Numbered from the stretch's first letter, positions 1 to 7,956 are shown. The stretch: DNA of 64,000 nucleotides from Vitreoscilla filiformis (GCF_002222655.1 NZ_CP022423.1:1302001-1366000), one strand, 5' to 3'. The notes: generated by a model not told the origin, from the letters alone. A program made the numbers and translations.

Positions 1-1123
1 GCATGGGCACGTTGGCGTAGCTTTCGCGCCGGGCGTTGCCAGTGGGTTTCACGCCCATCAGGCGGGCGTTCAAGCTGTCTTGCATGTAACCGCGCAGGAT
101 GCCGTCTTCGATCAGCACATTGCGCTGCGTCGGGTGGCCTTCGTCGTCGATGTTGAGGCTACCGCGCCGGTCGGGCAGGGTGCCGTCGTCCAGCACGGTC
201 ACGCCCTTGGCGGCGACACGCTCGCCAATGCGGCCCGAGAACGTGGAGGAACCCTTGCGGTTGAAGTCCCCCTCCAGGCCGTGGCCCACCGCTTCATGCA
301 ACATCACGCCGGGCCAGCCTGAGCCCAGCACCACCGTCATGTTGCCGGCGGGCGCCGGGCGGCTCTCCAAGTTGGTGAGCGCGGCGTGTACCGCTTGATC
401 GACGTAAGCGGTGAGCTGTTCATCCTGGAAATAACCCAGCCCGAAGCGCCCGCCACCGCCGCCAGAACCGACTTCGCGCCGGCCATTCTGTTCGGCGATC
501 ACGGTGATCGAGAGGCGCACCAGCGGGCGCACATCGGCGGCGCGGGTGCCATCGGCGCGGGCGATCAGCACCACGTCGTACTCAGCGGCCACACCGGCCA
601 TGACTTGAACGATGCGCGGATCGCGGGCCCGGGCCATCTTCTCGATTTTTTCCAGCAGAGCGACTTTTTGCGTGCTGTCCAGCGTGCCGATGGGATCCAT
701 CGCCGGGTACAGCAGCCGGCTCGGCGCCACGGTGGTTTTCTTGCGCACCTTGACGCTGCGGCTTTGCCCGGCGCTGGCGATGGCGCGCACGGTGCGGGCC
801 GCGTCCAGCAGCGAGGCTTCGGAGATGTCATCCGAGTAGGCGAAAGCGGTTTTCTCACCGGCCACGGCGCGCACACCCACGCCTTGGTCGATGGAGAAAC
901 TGCCGCTTTTAACGATGCCTTCTTCCAAACTCCAGCCTTCGTGGCGGGTGTATTGGAAGTAGAGGTCAGCGTCATCGACCTGATGCTGGCCGATCACCCC
1001 CAGCGCCTGAGCGAGGTGCGTCTCGCTGAGCTGGTACGGGTCGAGCAGCAGACTCTGGGCAACGGCCAGGCGTTCGAGGGTGGGTTCACGCGAGATCATC
1101 GGACGATTGTAGGAGCGCACCAT
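1..1123 (-). CDS. tldD: TldD metalloprotease, C-terminus cut by window edge
   Basis: Encodes the N-terminal 374 or so residues of TldD, a cytoplasmic zinc metalloprotease that works with TldE/PmbA on peptides and modified peptide precursors. Reading the minus strand gives an uninterrupted protein with the family metal motif HEAVGH at about residues 276-281, followed by GLEGDFNRKGSS. The full family length is about 480 residues, so roughly 100 residues lie off the left edge. I chose ATG at 1123 because GGAAGGGG lies just upstream. The in-frame ATG at 1099, which gives MISREPT as in many homologs, lacks a clear ribosome site but is a real alternative. The gene is divergent from the aminotransferase gene, only 37 bp away. 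Confidence 0.93.
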   Translation of the reverse strand, partial: MVRSYNRPMISREPTLERLAVAQSLLLDPYQLSETHLAQALGVIGQHQVDDADLYFQYTRHEGWSLEEGIVKSGSFSIDQGVGVRAVAGEKTAFAYSDDISEASLLDAARTVRAIASAGQSRSVKVRKKTTVAPSRLLYPAMDPIGTLDSTQKVALLEKIEKMARARDPRIVQVMAGVAAEYDVVLIARADGTRAADVRPLVRLSITVIAEQNGRREVGSGGGGGRFGLGYFQDEQLTAYVDQAVHAALTNLESRPAPAGNMTVVLGSGWPGVMLHEAVGHGLEGDFNRKGSSTFSGRIGERVAAKGVTVLDDGTLPDRRGSLNIDDEGHPTQRNVLIEDGILRGYMQDSLNARLMGVKPTGNARRESYANVPM

Positions 1124-1160
1124 AATCCCCTTCCCTTGGTTCAAGACCTGAGCATCAGCC

Positions 1161-2357
1161 ATGTTTGCCCACATCGAGCCCTATGGTGGCGACCCCATCC
1201 TGACCCTCAACGAAAACTTCCAGAAGGATCCTCGTCCGGGCAAGATCAACCTGTCGATTGGCATCTATTTCGACGATGCTGGGCGCATCCCCGTGATGAG
1301 CGCCGTGGCCGAAGCCGAAAAGCGCATCGCCACCCAGACGGGCCCGAAACCCTACCTGCCGATGGAAGGCTTGTTCGCGTATCGCAGCGAAGTGGCCAAG
1401 CTGCTGTTCGGTGAGTCTCACGCGGCGCTGGCGCAAAAGCGCGTGGCGACGATCCAAACAGTGGGCTCGTCCGGTGGTTTGAAGGTGGGGGCGGATTTCA
1501 TCCGGCGCTGGTTCCCGAACAGCCAGCTTTGGGTGAGCGACCCGACCTGGGACAACCACCGTGCCGTGTTCGAAGGTGCCGGCCTCACCGTCAACACCTA
1601 CCCGTATTACGACGCGGCCACCGGTGGCCTGCGCTTCGACGACATGCTGGCCGCGCTGCGCACCCTGCCTGCGGGCAGCGTGGTGTTGTTGCACGCCTGC
1701 TGCCACAACCCGACGGGGGTGGATTTGACGCCGTCGCAGTGGAATGCCCTGATTCCCGTGCTGCGTGAGGCGGGCTTGATCGCCTTCCTCGACTTGGCTT
1801 ACCAAGGCTTTGGCGATGGCGTCGATCCAGACGCTTACGCCGTGCGCGCCCTGGCTGATTCGGGGTTGGGCTTTTTCGTCGCCAATTCGTTTTCCAAGAG
1901 CTTGTCGGTGTACGGCGAGCGCTGCGGGGCGCTGAGTGTGGTCTGCCCGGATGCCGCGCAAGCCGATCTGGTGTTGGGCCAGTTGAAGGCCACGGTGCGC
2001 CGCAATTACTCCAGCCCGCCGCTGCATGCTGGCCAACTGGTGGCCACGGTGCTGGGCACGCCCGAGCTGCGCGCCGCCTGGGTCGCTGAGTTGGACGCGA
2101 TGCGGGTGCGCATCCAAGCCATGCGGGCGCGACTGCATGCCGTCATCAGTGCCAAGGTGCCGGGCCGCAACTTCGATTACTTCCTGACCCAGCGCGGCAT
2201 GTTCAGCTACACCGGCCTGAGCCCGGCGCAGGTCGATCGCCTGCGCGATGAGTTCGGCGTGTACCTGGTGCGGTCGGGGCGCATGTGCGTGGCGGGGTTG
2301 AATTCCGGCAACGTTGAGCGCACAGCCGAGGCGATGGCGGCGGTGCTGGCGGGGTGA
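1161..2357 (+). CDS. Aromatic/aspartate aminotransferase, class I
   Basis: PLP-dependent class I aminotransferase of the AspC/TyrB group, 398 residues, exchanging amino groups between aspartate or aromatic amino acids and 2-oxoglutarate in the cytoplasm. It opens with the typical [17 protein letters not shown] block. It carries SFSKS with the Schiff-base lysine at residue 246, the position used in E. coli AspC, and [11 protein letters not shown] for cofactor binding. The length matches the family exactly. Motifs alone cannot settle whether aspartate or an aromatic amino acid is the preferred substrate. The gene is divergent from tldD, and nothing nearby suggests a pathway operon. Confidence 0.93.
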   Translation: MFAHIEPYGGDPILTLNENFQKDPRPGKINLSIGIYFDDAGRIPVMSAVAEAEKRIATQTGPKPYLPMEGLFAYRSEVAKLLFGESHAALAQKRVATIQTVGSSGGLKVGADFIRRWFPNSQLWVSDPTWDNHRAVFEGAGLTVNTYPYYDAATGGLRFDDMLAALRTLPAGSVVLLHACCHNPTGVDLTPSQWNALIPVLREAGLIAFLDLAYQGFGDGVDPDAYAVRALADSGLGFFVANSFSKSLSVYGERCGALSVVCPDAAQADLVLGQLKATVRRNYSSPPLHAGQLVATVLGTPELRAAWVAELDAMRVRIQAMRARLHAVISAKVPGRNFDYFLTQRGMFSYTGLSPAQVDRLRDEFGVYLVRSGRMCVAGLNSGNVERTAEAMAAVLAG

Positions 2358-2365
2358 GCCCAGAC

Positions 2366-2542
2366 TCAGCCCCGAGATGGGCCGGCCATTTGTCCGGCCT
2401 GTGCGGTGGTTTCACCGGCATGTTCGCCCGGATGGCGCTCTAAGGCGACAGGAATGGTCACGAAAGCCGTGAAGATCACCGGTGCCAGCGTGGCGATGAC
2501 CACGCACTTGAAGACCCGGGCGAAATGGTTCAGCTCATCCAT
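2366..2542 (-). CDS. Small single-pass membrane protein, unknown
   Basis: A 58-residue protein I do not recognise. It begins MDELNHFARVFKC, has one hydrophobic segment at about residues 13-33, and ends in a hydrophilic Gly/Ala/His-rich tail. AAAGGAG lies 7 bases before the ATG at 2542, a nearly ideal ribosome site, which is the main argument that it is real. It is divergent from the SHP cytochrome gene and shares its 157-bp upstream region, so co-regulation is plausible but inferred. It ends 8 bp beyond the aminotransferase stop, tail to tail. No function is assigned. Confidence 0.6.
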   Translation of the reverse strand: MDELNHFARVFKCVVIATLAPVIFTAFVTIPVALERHPGEHAGETTAQAGQMAGPSRG

Positions 2543-2632
2543 GATGACGCTCCTTTCTGATAGGCCGTTGCACGGCGGAGATGGTCATCTTTTCCTGCGC
2601 AAATGAAGGGCGCCTGAAGCCAATCCCCGGTT

Positions 2633-2649
2633 CTTAAGCGGGTCTTCAT
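2633..2649 (+). promoter_or_regulatory. PmrA/QseB-type direct-repeat box upstream of SHP operon
   Basis: CTTAAG, five bases, then CTTCAT. The known PmrA/QseB consensus is YTTAAK-N5-YTTAAK. The first half matches fully and the second differs at one base. It lies about 50 bp upstream of the SHP start codon, and the same operon ends in a QseBC-like regulator and kinase, so autoregulation is a reasonable inference. No convincing -35/-10 pair could be placed next to it. Confidence 0.5.
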
Positions 2650-2699
2650 CTGGGGTGGCCAGCATGGCGACATTCCGTGTCAGAAGAGGATGTTTCGTC

Positions 2700-3107
2700 A
2701 TGACAAACACAAAGCTGCGCCTGCTGTTGGCCGGCTGGGTGATGCTGTGGGCCAGCGTGAACACCCCCGCCTGTGCCGCCACACCAGCCGATTTGCTCGC
2801 CACCTACACCGCCCAAGCGGGCGCCCCCGCGCAAGCGGCACGCGGACAGGCGTTTTTCACCGCTCGACATGGCCGGGAGTGGTCGTGCGCAAGCTGCCAC
2901 GGGGCGCAACCCGTGCAAGACGGGAAACACGCCGGCACCGGCAAAGTGATTTCGCCGTTGGCCCCCGCCTTCAACCCCCAACGCTTCACCGACGCGGCCA
3001 AGGCGGACAAGTGGTTCCGCCGCAACTGCAACGACGTGGCTGGGCGCGAATGCACGCCCGCTGAAAAGGCCGACGTGCTGGCCTGGCTGCTGACCTTCAA
3101 ACGGTGA
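2700..3107 (+). CDS. SHP-type monoheme cytochrome c (DUF1924)
   Basis: Periplasmic class I cytochrome c of the Sphaeroides heme protein family, 135 residues. A signal peptide ends near ACA-A at residue 26. The single heme motif CASCH is at 63-67. The C-terminal RNC...GREC pattern (Asn109, Cys110, Cys118) matches the region that in SHP supplies a labile Asn heme ligand beside a disulfide. Known SHP binds oxygen when Asn leaves the iron and is reduced by the diheme cytochrome encoded next door; its cellular role is unsettled. I took ATG at 2700 (AGAGGA upstream) over the in-frame ATG at 2655 because the signal peptide starts properly there. It is the first gene of a five-gene operon and overlaps the end of the upstream RBS of the next gene. 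Confidence 0.88.
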   Translation: MTNTKLRLLLAGWVMLWASVNTPACAATPADLLATYTAQAGAPAQAARGQAFFTARHGREWSCASCHGAQPVQDGKHAGTGKVISPLAPAFNPQRFTDAAKADKWFRRNCNDVAGRECTPAEKADVLAWLLTFKR

Positions 3108-3118
3108 GGGGAATGACG

Positions 3119-3598
3119 ATGCGCAACATCCGAGCTGGGCTGATCGTGGCCTTGGGGAGCTGGGTGGCCCTGAGCGCTTGGGCCGATGGCGGTGAACGCG
3201 AGGAACGCCAACGGGTGCCGGTGCTGCCGGCCTATCAGCAAGAGTGTGCTGCGTGCCACGTGGCCTTTCCGGCACGCGGGTTGCCGGTGGTTTCTTGGCA
3301 GCGCTTGATGGCCAACTTGCCCAAGCACTTTGGCACCGATGCCTCGTTGGATGCCAAAACCACAGCGGACATCACCCAATACCTCGTGACCAACGCCGCC
3401 AGTGGGCGCCGCGCCAAAGACACGCCACCAGAAGATCGCCTGACACGTGCGGCTTGGTTCCTGCGCGAGCACGACGAGATCGCCGCCGATGTATGGAAGC
3501 GGGCCAGCATTGGCAAAGCGTCCAACTGTGCCGCGTGCCACCAGGGCGCCCCGCAAGGGCGCTTCAGTGAGCACGATGTGCGGATCCCAGCGAAGTGA
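3119..3598 (+). CDS. Diheme cytochrome c (DHC)
   Basis: Periplasmic diheme cytochrome c, 159 residues, with CAACH heme motifs at 43-47 and 137-141 and a signal peptide ending near SAWA-D at residue 22. In characterised systems DHC passes electrons to SHP, and gene adjacency is the usual pattern. I chose ATG at 3119 because GAGGGG lies seven bases upstream. GTG 3104 and ATG 3113 are in frame but poorly placed. It follows the SHP gene with 11 bp between and precedes the cytochrome b gene, consistent with one transcript. The likely electron source is that cytochrome b; this is inferred from context. Confidence 0.87.
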   Translation: MRNIRAGLIVALGSWVALSAWADGGEREERQRVPVLPAYQQECAACHVAFPARGLPVVSWQRLMANLPKHFGTDASLDAKTTADITQYLVTNAASGRRAKDTPPEDRLTRAAWFLREHDEIAADVWKRASIGKASNCAACHQGAPQGRFSEHDVRIPAK

Positions 3599-3608
3599 CG
3601 GGGTGGGC

Positions 3609-4310
3609 ATGCGCGGCACATCGTCATCCACCGTCCGGGTGTGGGATGCCCCGGTGCGCATTTTTCACTGGCTGTTGGCACTGAGTTTTGCGGGGGCCTG
3701 GCTCACCGCCGAGAGCGAGCGCTGGCACCTGCTGCACATCACGTTGGGCTACACAGCCGGTGGATTGGTGCTGTTTCGCCTGCTGTGGGGTGGGGTGGGG
3801 AGTCGCTGGGCGCGCTTCACCGGCTTTGTGCGCGGCCCTGGCGCGGTTTGGGCCTATGTGAGCGGCTTGCTCCGTGCCCAGCCCGTGCATTTCACCGGGC
3901 ACAACCCGGCGGGAGGTTGGGCGGTGCTGGCGCTGTTGACAGGCATGGCAGCGACGGTCGGGCTGGGGTGGGCCATCGAGTTCGAGCTGCTGCCCTCCGG
4001 GCTGGACGAAGCGCACGAAGCGGCGGCTTCGGTCGTGCTGGGTGTGGTGGGCGTTCACGTGGCTGGGGTGCTGGTGGGCAGTTGGGCCCATCGTGAAAAC
4101 TTGGTGCGTGCCATGTTCACCGGACGCAAACGGGGTCAGCCCGAGGACGATATCGGCTCGTCACGCCCCTGGATGGCTGCGCTGTTGTTGGCGCTGGTGC
4201 TGGCTGGCTGGGCTTGGCAGTGGCACAGTGCGCCACCAGGCGCCATGGCAATGGGGCTGGTCGATCTGGTGAGCAACCAGGACGATGATCACGATGACGA
4301 CGATGACTGA
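3609..4310 (+). CDS. Cytochrome b561 family membrane protein
   Basis: Integral membrane b-type cytochrome, 233 residues, with about four hydrophobic helices plus a last C-terminal helix. It starts with the family block VRVWDAPVRIFHW, whose His20 is a probable heme ligand; further His residues lie at 40-43 and in VGVHVAG. The protein ends in a striking acidic tail, NQDDDHDDDDD. It probably takes electrons from the quinol pool and gives them to DHC and SHP (inferred). The open frame extends upstream to 3447 inside the DHC gene, but homology begins only near 3609, where GGGGTGGGC precedes the ATG. Confidence 0.85.
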   Translation: MRGTSSSTVRVWDAPVRIFHWLLALSFAGAWLTAESERWHLLHITLGYTAGGLVLFRLLWGGVGSRWARFTGFVRGPGAVWAYVSGLLRAQPVHFTGHNPAGGWAVLALLTGMAATVGLGWAIEFELLPSGLDEAHEAAASVVLGVVGVHVAGVLVGSWAHRENLVRAMFTGRKRGQPEDDIGSSRPWMAALLLALVLAGWAWQWHSAPPGAMAMGLVDLVSNQDDDHDDDDD

Positions 4311-4327
4311 AAAAGGCTTGGCTCCTC

Positions 4328-4999
4328 ATGCGCATCCTGCTGGCTGAAGACGACGCCCTGTTGGGCGATGGTTTGCGTGCCGGCCTGCGCCAGCACGGTT
4401 TTTTGGTGGACTGGGTGCGCGACGGCCACGCCGCCCAGCGGGAGTTGCGTGCTGGTGTCTACGCCGCTGCGGTGCTCGATCTGGGCTTGCCCTTGCTCGA
4501 TGGTTTGGACGTGCTGCAACGTGTGCGTCAAGCCAACGTGGCCACGCCCGTGCTGGTGCTGACAGCGCGTGACGCCGTGCCTGATCGGGTGCGTGGCCTG
4601 GATTCGGGCGCGGATGACTACGTGGTCAAACCTGTCGATCTGCAAGAGCTGGCGGCGCGGTTACGGGCCTTGGTGCGGCGCTCGCACGGTCAGCCGCAAG
4701 AGGTGCTGCGTGTGCAGGACGTGAGTTTGGACCCTGCCGCCCGCCAAGTGACGATGGCCGGCGAGCCTGTGGCCCTGTCCACCCGCGAATTCGATCTGTT
4801 GCAGACGCTGATGCTCAACGCGGGGCGGGTTTTGTCTCGGGAACAATTGGAGCAGCACCTGTACAGCTGGGGCCATGAGGTGGACAGCAACGCCATTGAG
4901 GTTCACATCCACCACCTGCGGCGCAAGTTGCGTCCGGAGTTCATCGTCACACTGCGTGGGGTGGGCTACACCGTGGTGCGGCCACCGGGGCAGGGCTGA
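4328..4999 (+). CDS. OmpR/PhoB-family response regulator, QseB-like
   Basis: Two-component response regulator, 223 residues. The receiver domain (about 1-115) has the acidic pair at 8-9, the phosphoacceptor Asp51 in VLDLGLP, and the conserved Lys in DDYVVKP. A winged-helix DNA-binding domain follows (about 125-220), with STREFDLL and the C-terminal LRGVGYTV block. It is most like QseB/PmrA regulators. Its stop overlaps the start of the kinase gene by one base (TGATG), so the pair is translationally coupled. The PmrA-type repeat at 2633-2649 is a candidate target. The signal is unknown. Confidence 0.92.
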   Translation: MRILLAEDDALLGDGLRAGLRQHGFLVDWVRDGHAAQRELRAGVYAAAVLDLGLPLLDGLDVLQRVRQANVATPVLVLTARDAVPDRVRGLDSGADDYVVKPVDLQELAARLRALVRRSHGQPQEVLRVQDVSLDPAARQVTMAGEPVALSTREFDLLQTLMLNAGRVLSREQLEQHLYSWGHEVDSNAIEVHIHHLRRKLRPEFIVTLRGVGYTVVRPPGQG

Positions 5000-6348
5000 T
5001 GGCGGGAGCAGTTGGCGCGTCGTTGCAGCGGCGCCTGTTGTTGCGCATTGGCGGTGGGGTGGCAGCGTTGTGGCTGGCTGTGGCGGCCCTCGTGGCCTGG
5101 GACGCTCACCACGAGCTGGAGGAGCTGCTGGACGCCCATTTGGCGCAAGCTGCCGCCTTGTTGGTGACGCAGCAAGCCGGTTCGTTCGATGACAACGACG
5201 ATGACTTGCTCGACGCCCCCGTTCTGCACCGCTATGCCCCGCGTGTGACCTTCCAGGTGTGGCATCAAGGCGAGTTGGTGCTGCGCTCTCCAAACGCGCC
5301 GACCTTGCCACTGGGCACCCGCACCCAAGGGTTCGAGACACGGCGGGTCGATGATCAGATGTGGCGTTTGTTTGCCGCCCGGGGGGCGGAGGCCGATGTC
5401 CAAGTGTGGGTGGGTGAAGACCTTTCGATGCGCTGGGACATCTTGGGGGCTGTGCTGCGCAGTTTGCTATTGCCCCTGGTGCTGGGTTTGCCGCTGATTG
5501 GGTTGATGTGCTGGTGGGTGATCCGCACGGGCCTTCAGCCTTTGCGGAGCATGACCCAAGCGTTGAACCAGCGTTCTGCCGAATCGCTGGAGGCACTGCC
5601 TGAGCCGGCCCAGCCGCTGCCAGCGGAGATGGCCCCTTTGCAAGCCACCCTCAATGCGCTGTTTGCCCGCGTGCGCACCTTGTTGGAGAGCGAGCGCCGT
5701 TTCACAGCCGACGCGGCGCATGAACTGCGCACACCGATTGCGGCGGTGCGAACACAGGCCCAAGTTGCCCTGGGGGCTTGCGAGGAGGCCGAACGCCGCC
5801 ATGCACTGGAAGCCACCTTGCTCGGCTGTGACCGGGCCAGCCATTTGGTGCAACAGTTGCTCACCCTGTCGCGGCTTGAAGCGCAGGGTTTGGTGCGTGG
5901 CACGTGTTGCGACTTGGCTGCCTTGGCACAACGCCAAGCGGCTGATTTGGCGCTGGTGGCGTTGGAGCGGCAGCAAAACCTGTCGCTGGTGGCGGATGGC
6001 CCTTGTGGGGTTCAGGGTGACGAGGCCCTATTGGGCGTGCTGCTGCGCAATCTGTTGGACAACGCTTTGCGTTACAGCCCGCCCGGCGCCAGCATCGAGA
6101 TCACCGTGCAGTCGCGCTCATTGGGGCCGTGGTTGCGTGTGGAAGACAGCGGCCCTGGCCTGCCTCCCGAGGCGCTGGCTCGGTTGGGGGAGCGGTTTTT
6201 CCGCGTGCTGGGCAGCGGCGTGGATGGCAGCGGGCTGGGCTGGTCGATTGTGCGGCGCATCGCCAGTGTGCATTTGGCGACGGTGTCGGTTCAGCGTTCC
6301 GAGTCGCTGGGCGGGTTGAGTGTGTCGGTGCAATTCCCGTCCGCTTGA
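4999..6348 (+). CDS. Sensor histidine kinase, QseC-like
   Basis: Membrane sensor kinase, 449 residues. Helix 1 is at about 14-34, followed by a periplasmic sensor with an acidic cluster at 64-69 (DDNDDD). Helix 2 is near 157-177 with a HAMP linker. The dimerisation box AAHELRTP has phosphoacceptor His241. The N box is NLLDNALRYSP and the G boxes are EDSGPGLPP and GSGLGWS. It should phosphorylate the upstream regulator. The acidic periplasmic patch could bind cations, but that is speculation. The last 58 bp overlap the convergent LysR gene. Confidence 0.9.
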   Translation: MAGAVGASLQRRLLLRIGGGVAALWLAVAALVAWDAHHELEELLDAHLAQAAALLVTQQAGSFDDNDDDLLDAPVLHRYAPRVTFQVWHQGELVLRSPNAPTLPLGTRTQGFETRRVDDQMWRLFAARGAEADVQVWVGEDLSMRWDILGAVLRSLLLPLVLGLPLIGLMCWWVIRTGLQPLRSMTQALNQRSAESLEALPEPAQPLPAEMAPLQATLNALFARVRTLLESERRFTADAAHELRTPIAAVRTQAQVALGACEEAERRHALEATLLGCDRASHLVQQLLTLSRLEAQGLVRGTCCDLAALAQRQAADLALVALERQQNLSLVADGPCGVQGDEALLGVLLRNLLDNALRYSPPGASIEITVQSRSLGPWLRVEDSGPGLPPEALARLGERFFRVLGSGVDGSGLGWSIVRRIASVHLATVSVQRSESLGGLSVSVQFPSA

Positions 6349-7277
6349 TCGGCTGTGCGCTGGATCAGCTCGCGCAGCCACACATGCCCCGGGTGGGTGC
6401 TCTGGCGCAGGTGCCACAGCAGATCCACGTGGACGCGCTGCACCGCAAACGGCAGTTCACGCACCGCCAAAGCGTGCCGGTTGCCGGTGGCCGCCAGGAA
6501 AGACAGCGGCAAAATCGTCAGCAAATCCGAGCTGCTGACGACTTCCCCGGCCACGAAAAACTGATTCACCGTCAGCACAATGCGCCGGCGGCGCCCCAGT
6601 TGCGCCAGGGCTTGGTCGATGAAACCATGCGCCCGCCCGGAAAAGCTCACCAGCAAATGGTGGGCTTCGCAGTAAGCCTCCAGGGTCAGCGGAGCCTGGG
6701 CCAACGGATGGTCGGCCCGCATGACGCACACGTAACGGGTGTCGTACAGCCGCAAGCGGCGTAAGGTGGAAGCCGCTCCCGCCGCATCGATGGCGGCGAC
6801 GGCGTCCGGAAAATGGCCCACCGCCAGATCCGCTTCGCCGCGTTCCAGCAGTGGCCGGGGGTCTCGCGTGGCCAGTGGCAGCACGCGCAGATTCACCAAG
6901 GCCCGTTGTTCTTCAATGGCGCGCACCAGCCCGGGCATGAGCAACACCGCCGTGGCATCGACCATCGCCAACCGAAAGCTGATGGCATCGTGGCATGGGT
7001 CAAAGTGCTGCGGGGCCAGGGCTTGCTGCAAGCTGCCCAGCGCAGTGCGCACTTGGGGCCACAGGGCCACGGCCCGGGGTGTGGGTGTCATGCCATGTGG
7101 GCTGCGCACGAACAAGGCTTCCCCCACCGCGTTGTGCAGGCGGCGCAGGGCGTGGCTGACGGCGGGTTGTGTCATCGCCAGCACGGCGGCGCTGCGCGTC
7201 AGGTTGCCTTCGGCCATGACGGTGTCGAAGACGCGCAGCAAGTTCAAATCGAGCGTGCGGAAGTTGAGGGGGCGCAT
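6291..7277 (-). CDS. LysR-family transcriptional regulator
   Basis: LysR-type regulator, 328 residues. The N-terminal winged helix-turn-helix (about 9-67) contains FDTVMAEGNLTRSAAVLAMTQ and SHALRRL. The rest is a type 2 periplasmic-binding-like effector domain (about 95-305). The sequence beginning LDLNLLRVFDTV resembles the NodD/NahR/LeuO side of the family. It is divergent from two small genes at 7386 and 7625, which are its most likely targets. Its 3' end overlaps the kinase gene tail to tail by 58 bp. The inducer is not evident. Confidence 0.92.
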   Translation of the reverse strand: MRPLNFRTLDLNLLRVFDTVMAEGNLTRSAAVLAMTQPAVSHALRRLHNAVGEALFVRSPHGMTPTPRAVALWPQVRTALGSLQQALAPQHFDPCHDAISFRLAMVDATAVLLMPGLVRAIEEQRALVNLRVLPLATRDPRPLLERGEADLAVGHFPDAVAAIDAAGAASTLRRLRLYDTRYVCVMRADHPLAQAPLTLEAYCEAHHLLVSFSGRAHGFIDQALAQLGRRRRIVLTVNQFFVAGEVVSSSDLLTILPLSFLAATGNRHALAVRELPFAVQRVHVDLLWHLRQSTHPGHVWLRELIQRTADQADGNCTDTLNPPSDSER

Positions 7278-7291
7278 GGGGCTCGCAGATA

Positions 7292-7327
7292 TGAATGCTG
7301 CGCATCATGCGCTTGAACAGGATTCAT
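7292..7327. promoter_or_regulatory. Nested palindromes, candidate LysR operator
   Basis: Between the LysR gene and the divergent small genes lies a perfect 13-base palindrome GCGCATCATGCGC at 7301-7313. It is flanked by the inverted pair ATGAAT (7292-7297) and ATTCAT (7322-7327). LysR proteins usually bind dyad T-N11-A sites in such divergent regions, so this is a reasonable operator candidate. A weak promoter for the small genes, TTGGCT-N18-TAGGAT, spans 7327-7356. Confidence 0.45.
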
Positions 7328-7385
7328 TGGCTTGTCATGCGGGAAAACCCTAGGATGCACCCCATTGCATCTGAAAGGAGCTGCC

Positions 7386-7622
7386 ATGAGCACTTCCCTG
7401 ACCTCCCAATCGTTCGGCCTGCCGGCCCGGCGCTACCGTGCGGCCTCGCTGCGCCAGGTGCTGGCGTTGCGTCTGCAACGCGGTGCGCAATGGGCGTGGC
7501 GGGTGTTGGAAGCTTGGGGCCGCACCCGCGCCCAAGCCGAGCTGTATCGCACGGCGGCGTTGTACCAACACAGCCGGCCTGCCTTGGCCGCAGAACTCAA
7601 GCGTTTGGCAGAGGAGCGTTGA
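7386..7622 (+). CDS. Small basic hypothetical protein A (tandem paralog)
   Basis: A 78-residue Arg/Ala/Leu-rich protein of unknown function, predicted mainly helical. AAAGGAG precedes the ATG at 7386 by five bases, supporting translation. It shares a layout with the next gene: a QSF near the N-terminus, a LRxV helix, a middle ER/RT-RA-A segment, and a C-terminal ...Y...P..AA.L.. stretch, so the two look like tandem duplicates. It is loosely reminiscent of DUF1127-like small proteins, which are often encoded divergently from LysR genes, but the resemblance is weak. Confidence 0.65.
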   Translation: MSTSLTSQSFGLPARRYRAASLRQVLALRLQRGAQWAWRVLEAWGRTRAQAELYRTAALYQHSRPALAAELKRLAEER

Positions 7623-7624
7623 TC

Positions 7625-7870
7625 ATGGCCGCCATTCCATCCCAAAGTTTTCCCGCCCCCGTCTTGGATCTGGGCGCGGTGCTGCGCAGTGTCGTCCGGG
7701 TTTGCGCCCGTTGGTTCCAGGCCGCTCAAGTGAGCGTGGCCGAGCGCACCCGGGCCGACGAAGCGCGGGCCGTGCGCCATCTGGCCGAGCGTTACGCCAA
7801 GACCGACCCCGGGTTCGCGGCCGATCTCTACGCCGCCGCCGCCCGTCATGAGGGCATGCCGACGCGCTGA
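7625..7870 (+). CDS. Small hypothetical protein B (tandem paralog)
   Basis: An 81-residue helical protein of unknown function, with ATG at 7625 two bases after the previous stop. Its ribosome site GAGGAG lies inside the end of that gene, implying coupled translation. It resembles its neighbour in pattern (QSF, LR.V, ERTRADEAR, DPGFAADLYAAA). The longer open frame back to 7295 is only the frame remaining open through the previous gene. It is a likely target of the divergent LysR regulator. Confidence 0.65.
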   Translation: MAAIPSQSFPAPVLDLGAVLRSVVRVCARWFQAAQVSVAERTRADEARAVRHLAERYAKTDPGFAADLYAAAARHEGMPTR

Positions 7871-7891
7871 ACCCCCTTCAGCCTGCCCACG

Positions 7892-7956
7892 CCGGACACC
7901 ATGCCGGGTCGGATATAGTCATTTGACGTATCTGGCCGGGGGTGTCCGGTTTTTTT
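7892..7956 (+). terminator. Terminator/attenuator-like hairpin before glycosyltransferase
   Basis: CCGGACACC (7892-7900) pairs perfectly with GGTGTCCGG (7941-7949), and seven Ts follow at once (7950-7956). The loop of 40 bases is long for a simple terminator but contains further GC pairing. It ends 12 bases before the glycosyltransferase start codon. It may end transcription of the small genes or attenuate the next one. Confidence 0.5.

Noticed and set aside
2406..2606. 66-residue plus-strand frame in the SHP upstream region
   Set aside because: No ribosome site; the minus-strand 58-residue frame in the same place has a good one and a membrane helix.
3447..3608. Upstream extension of the cytochrome b561 frame into the DHC gene
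   Set aside because: The DHC product is certain in the other frame, and cytochrome b homology starts near 3609.
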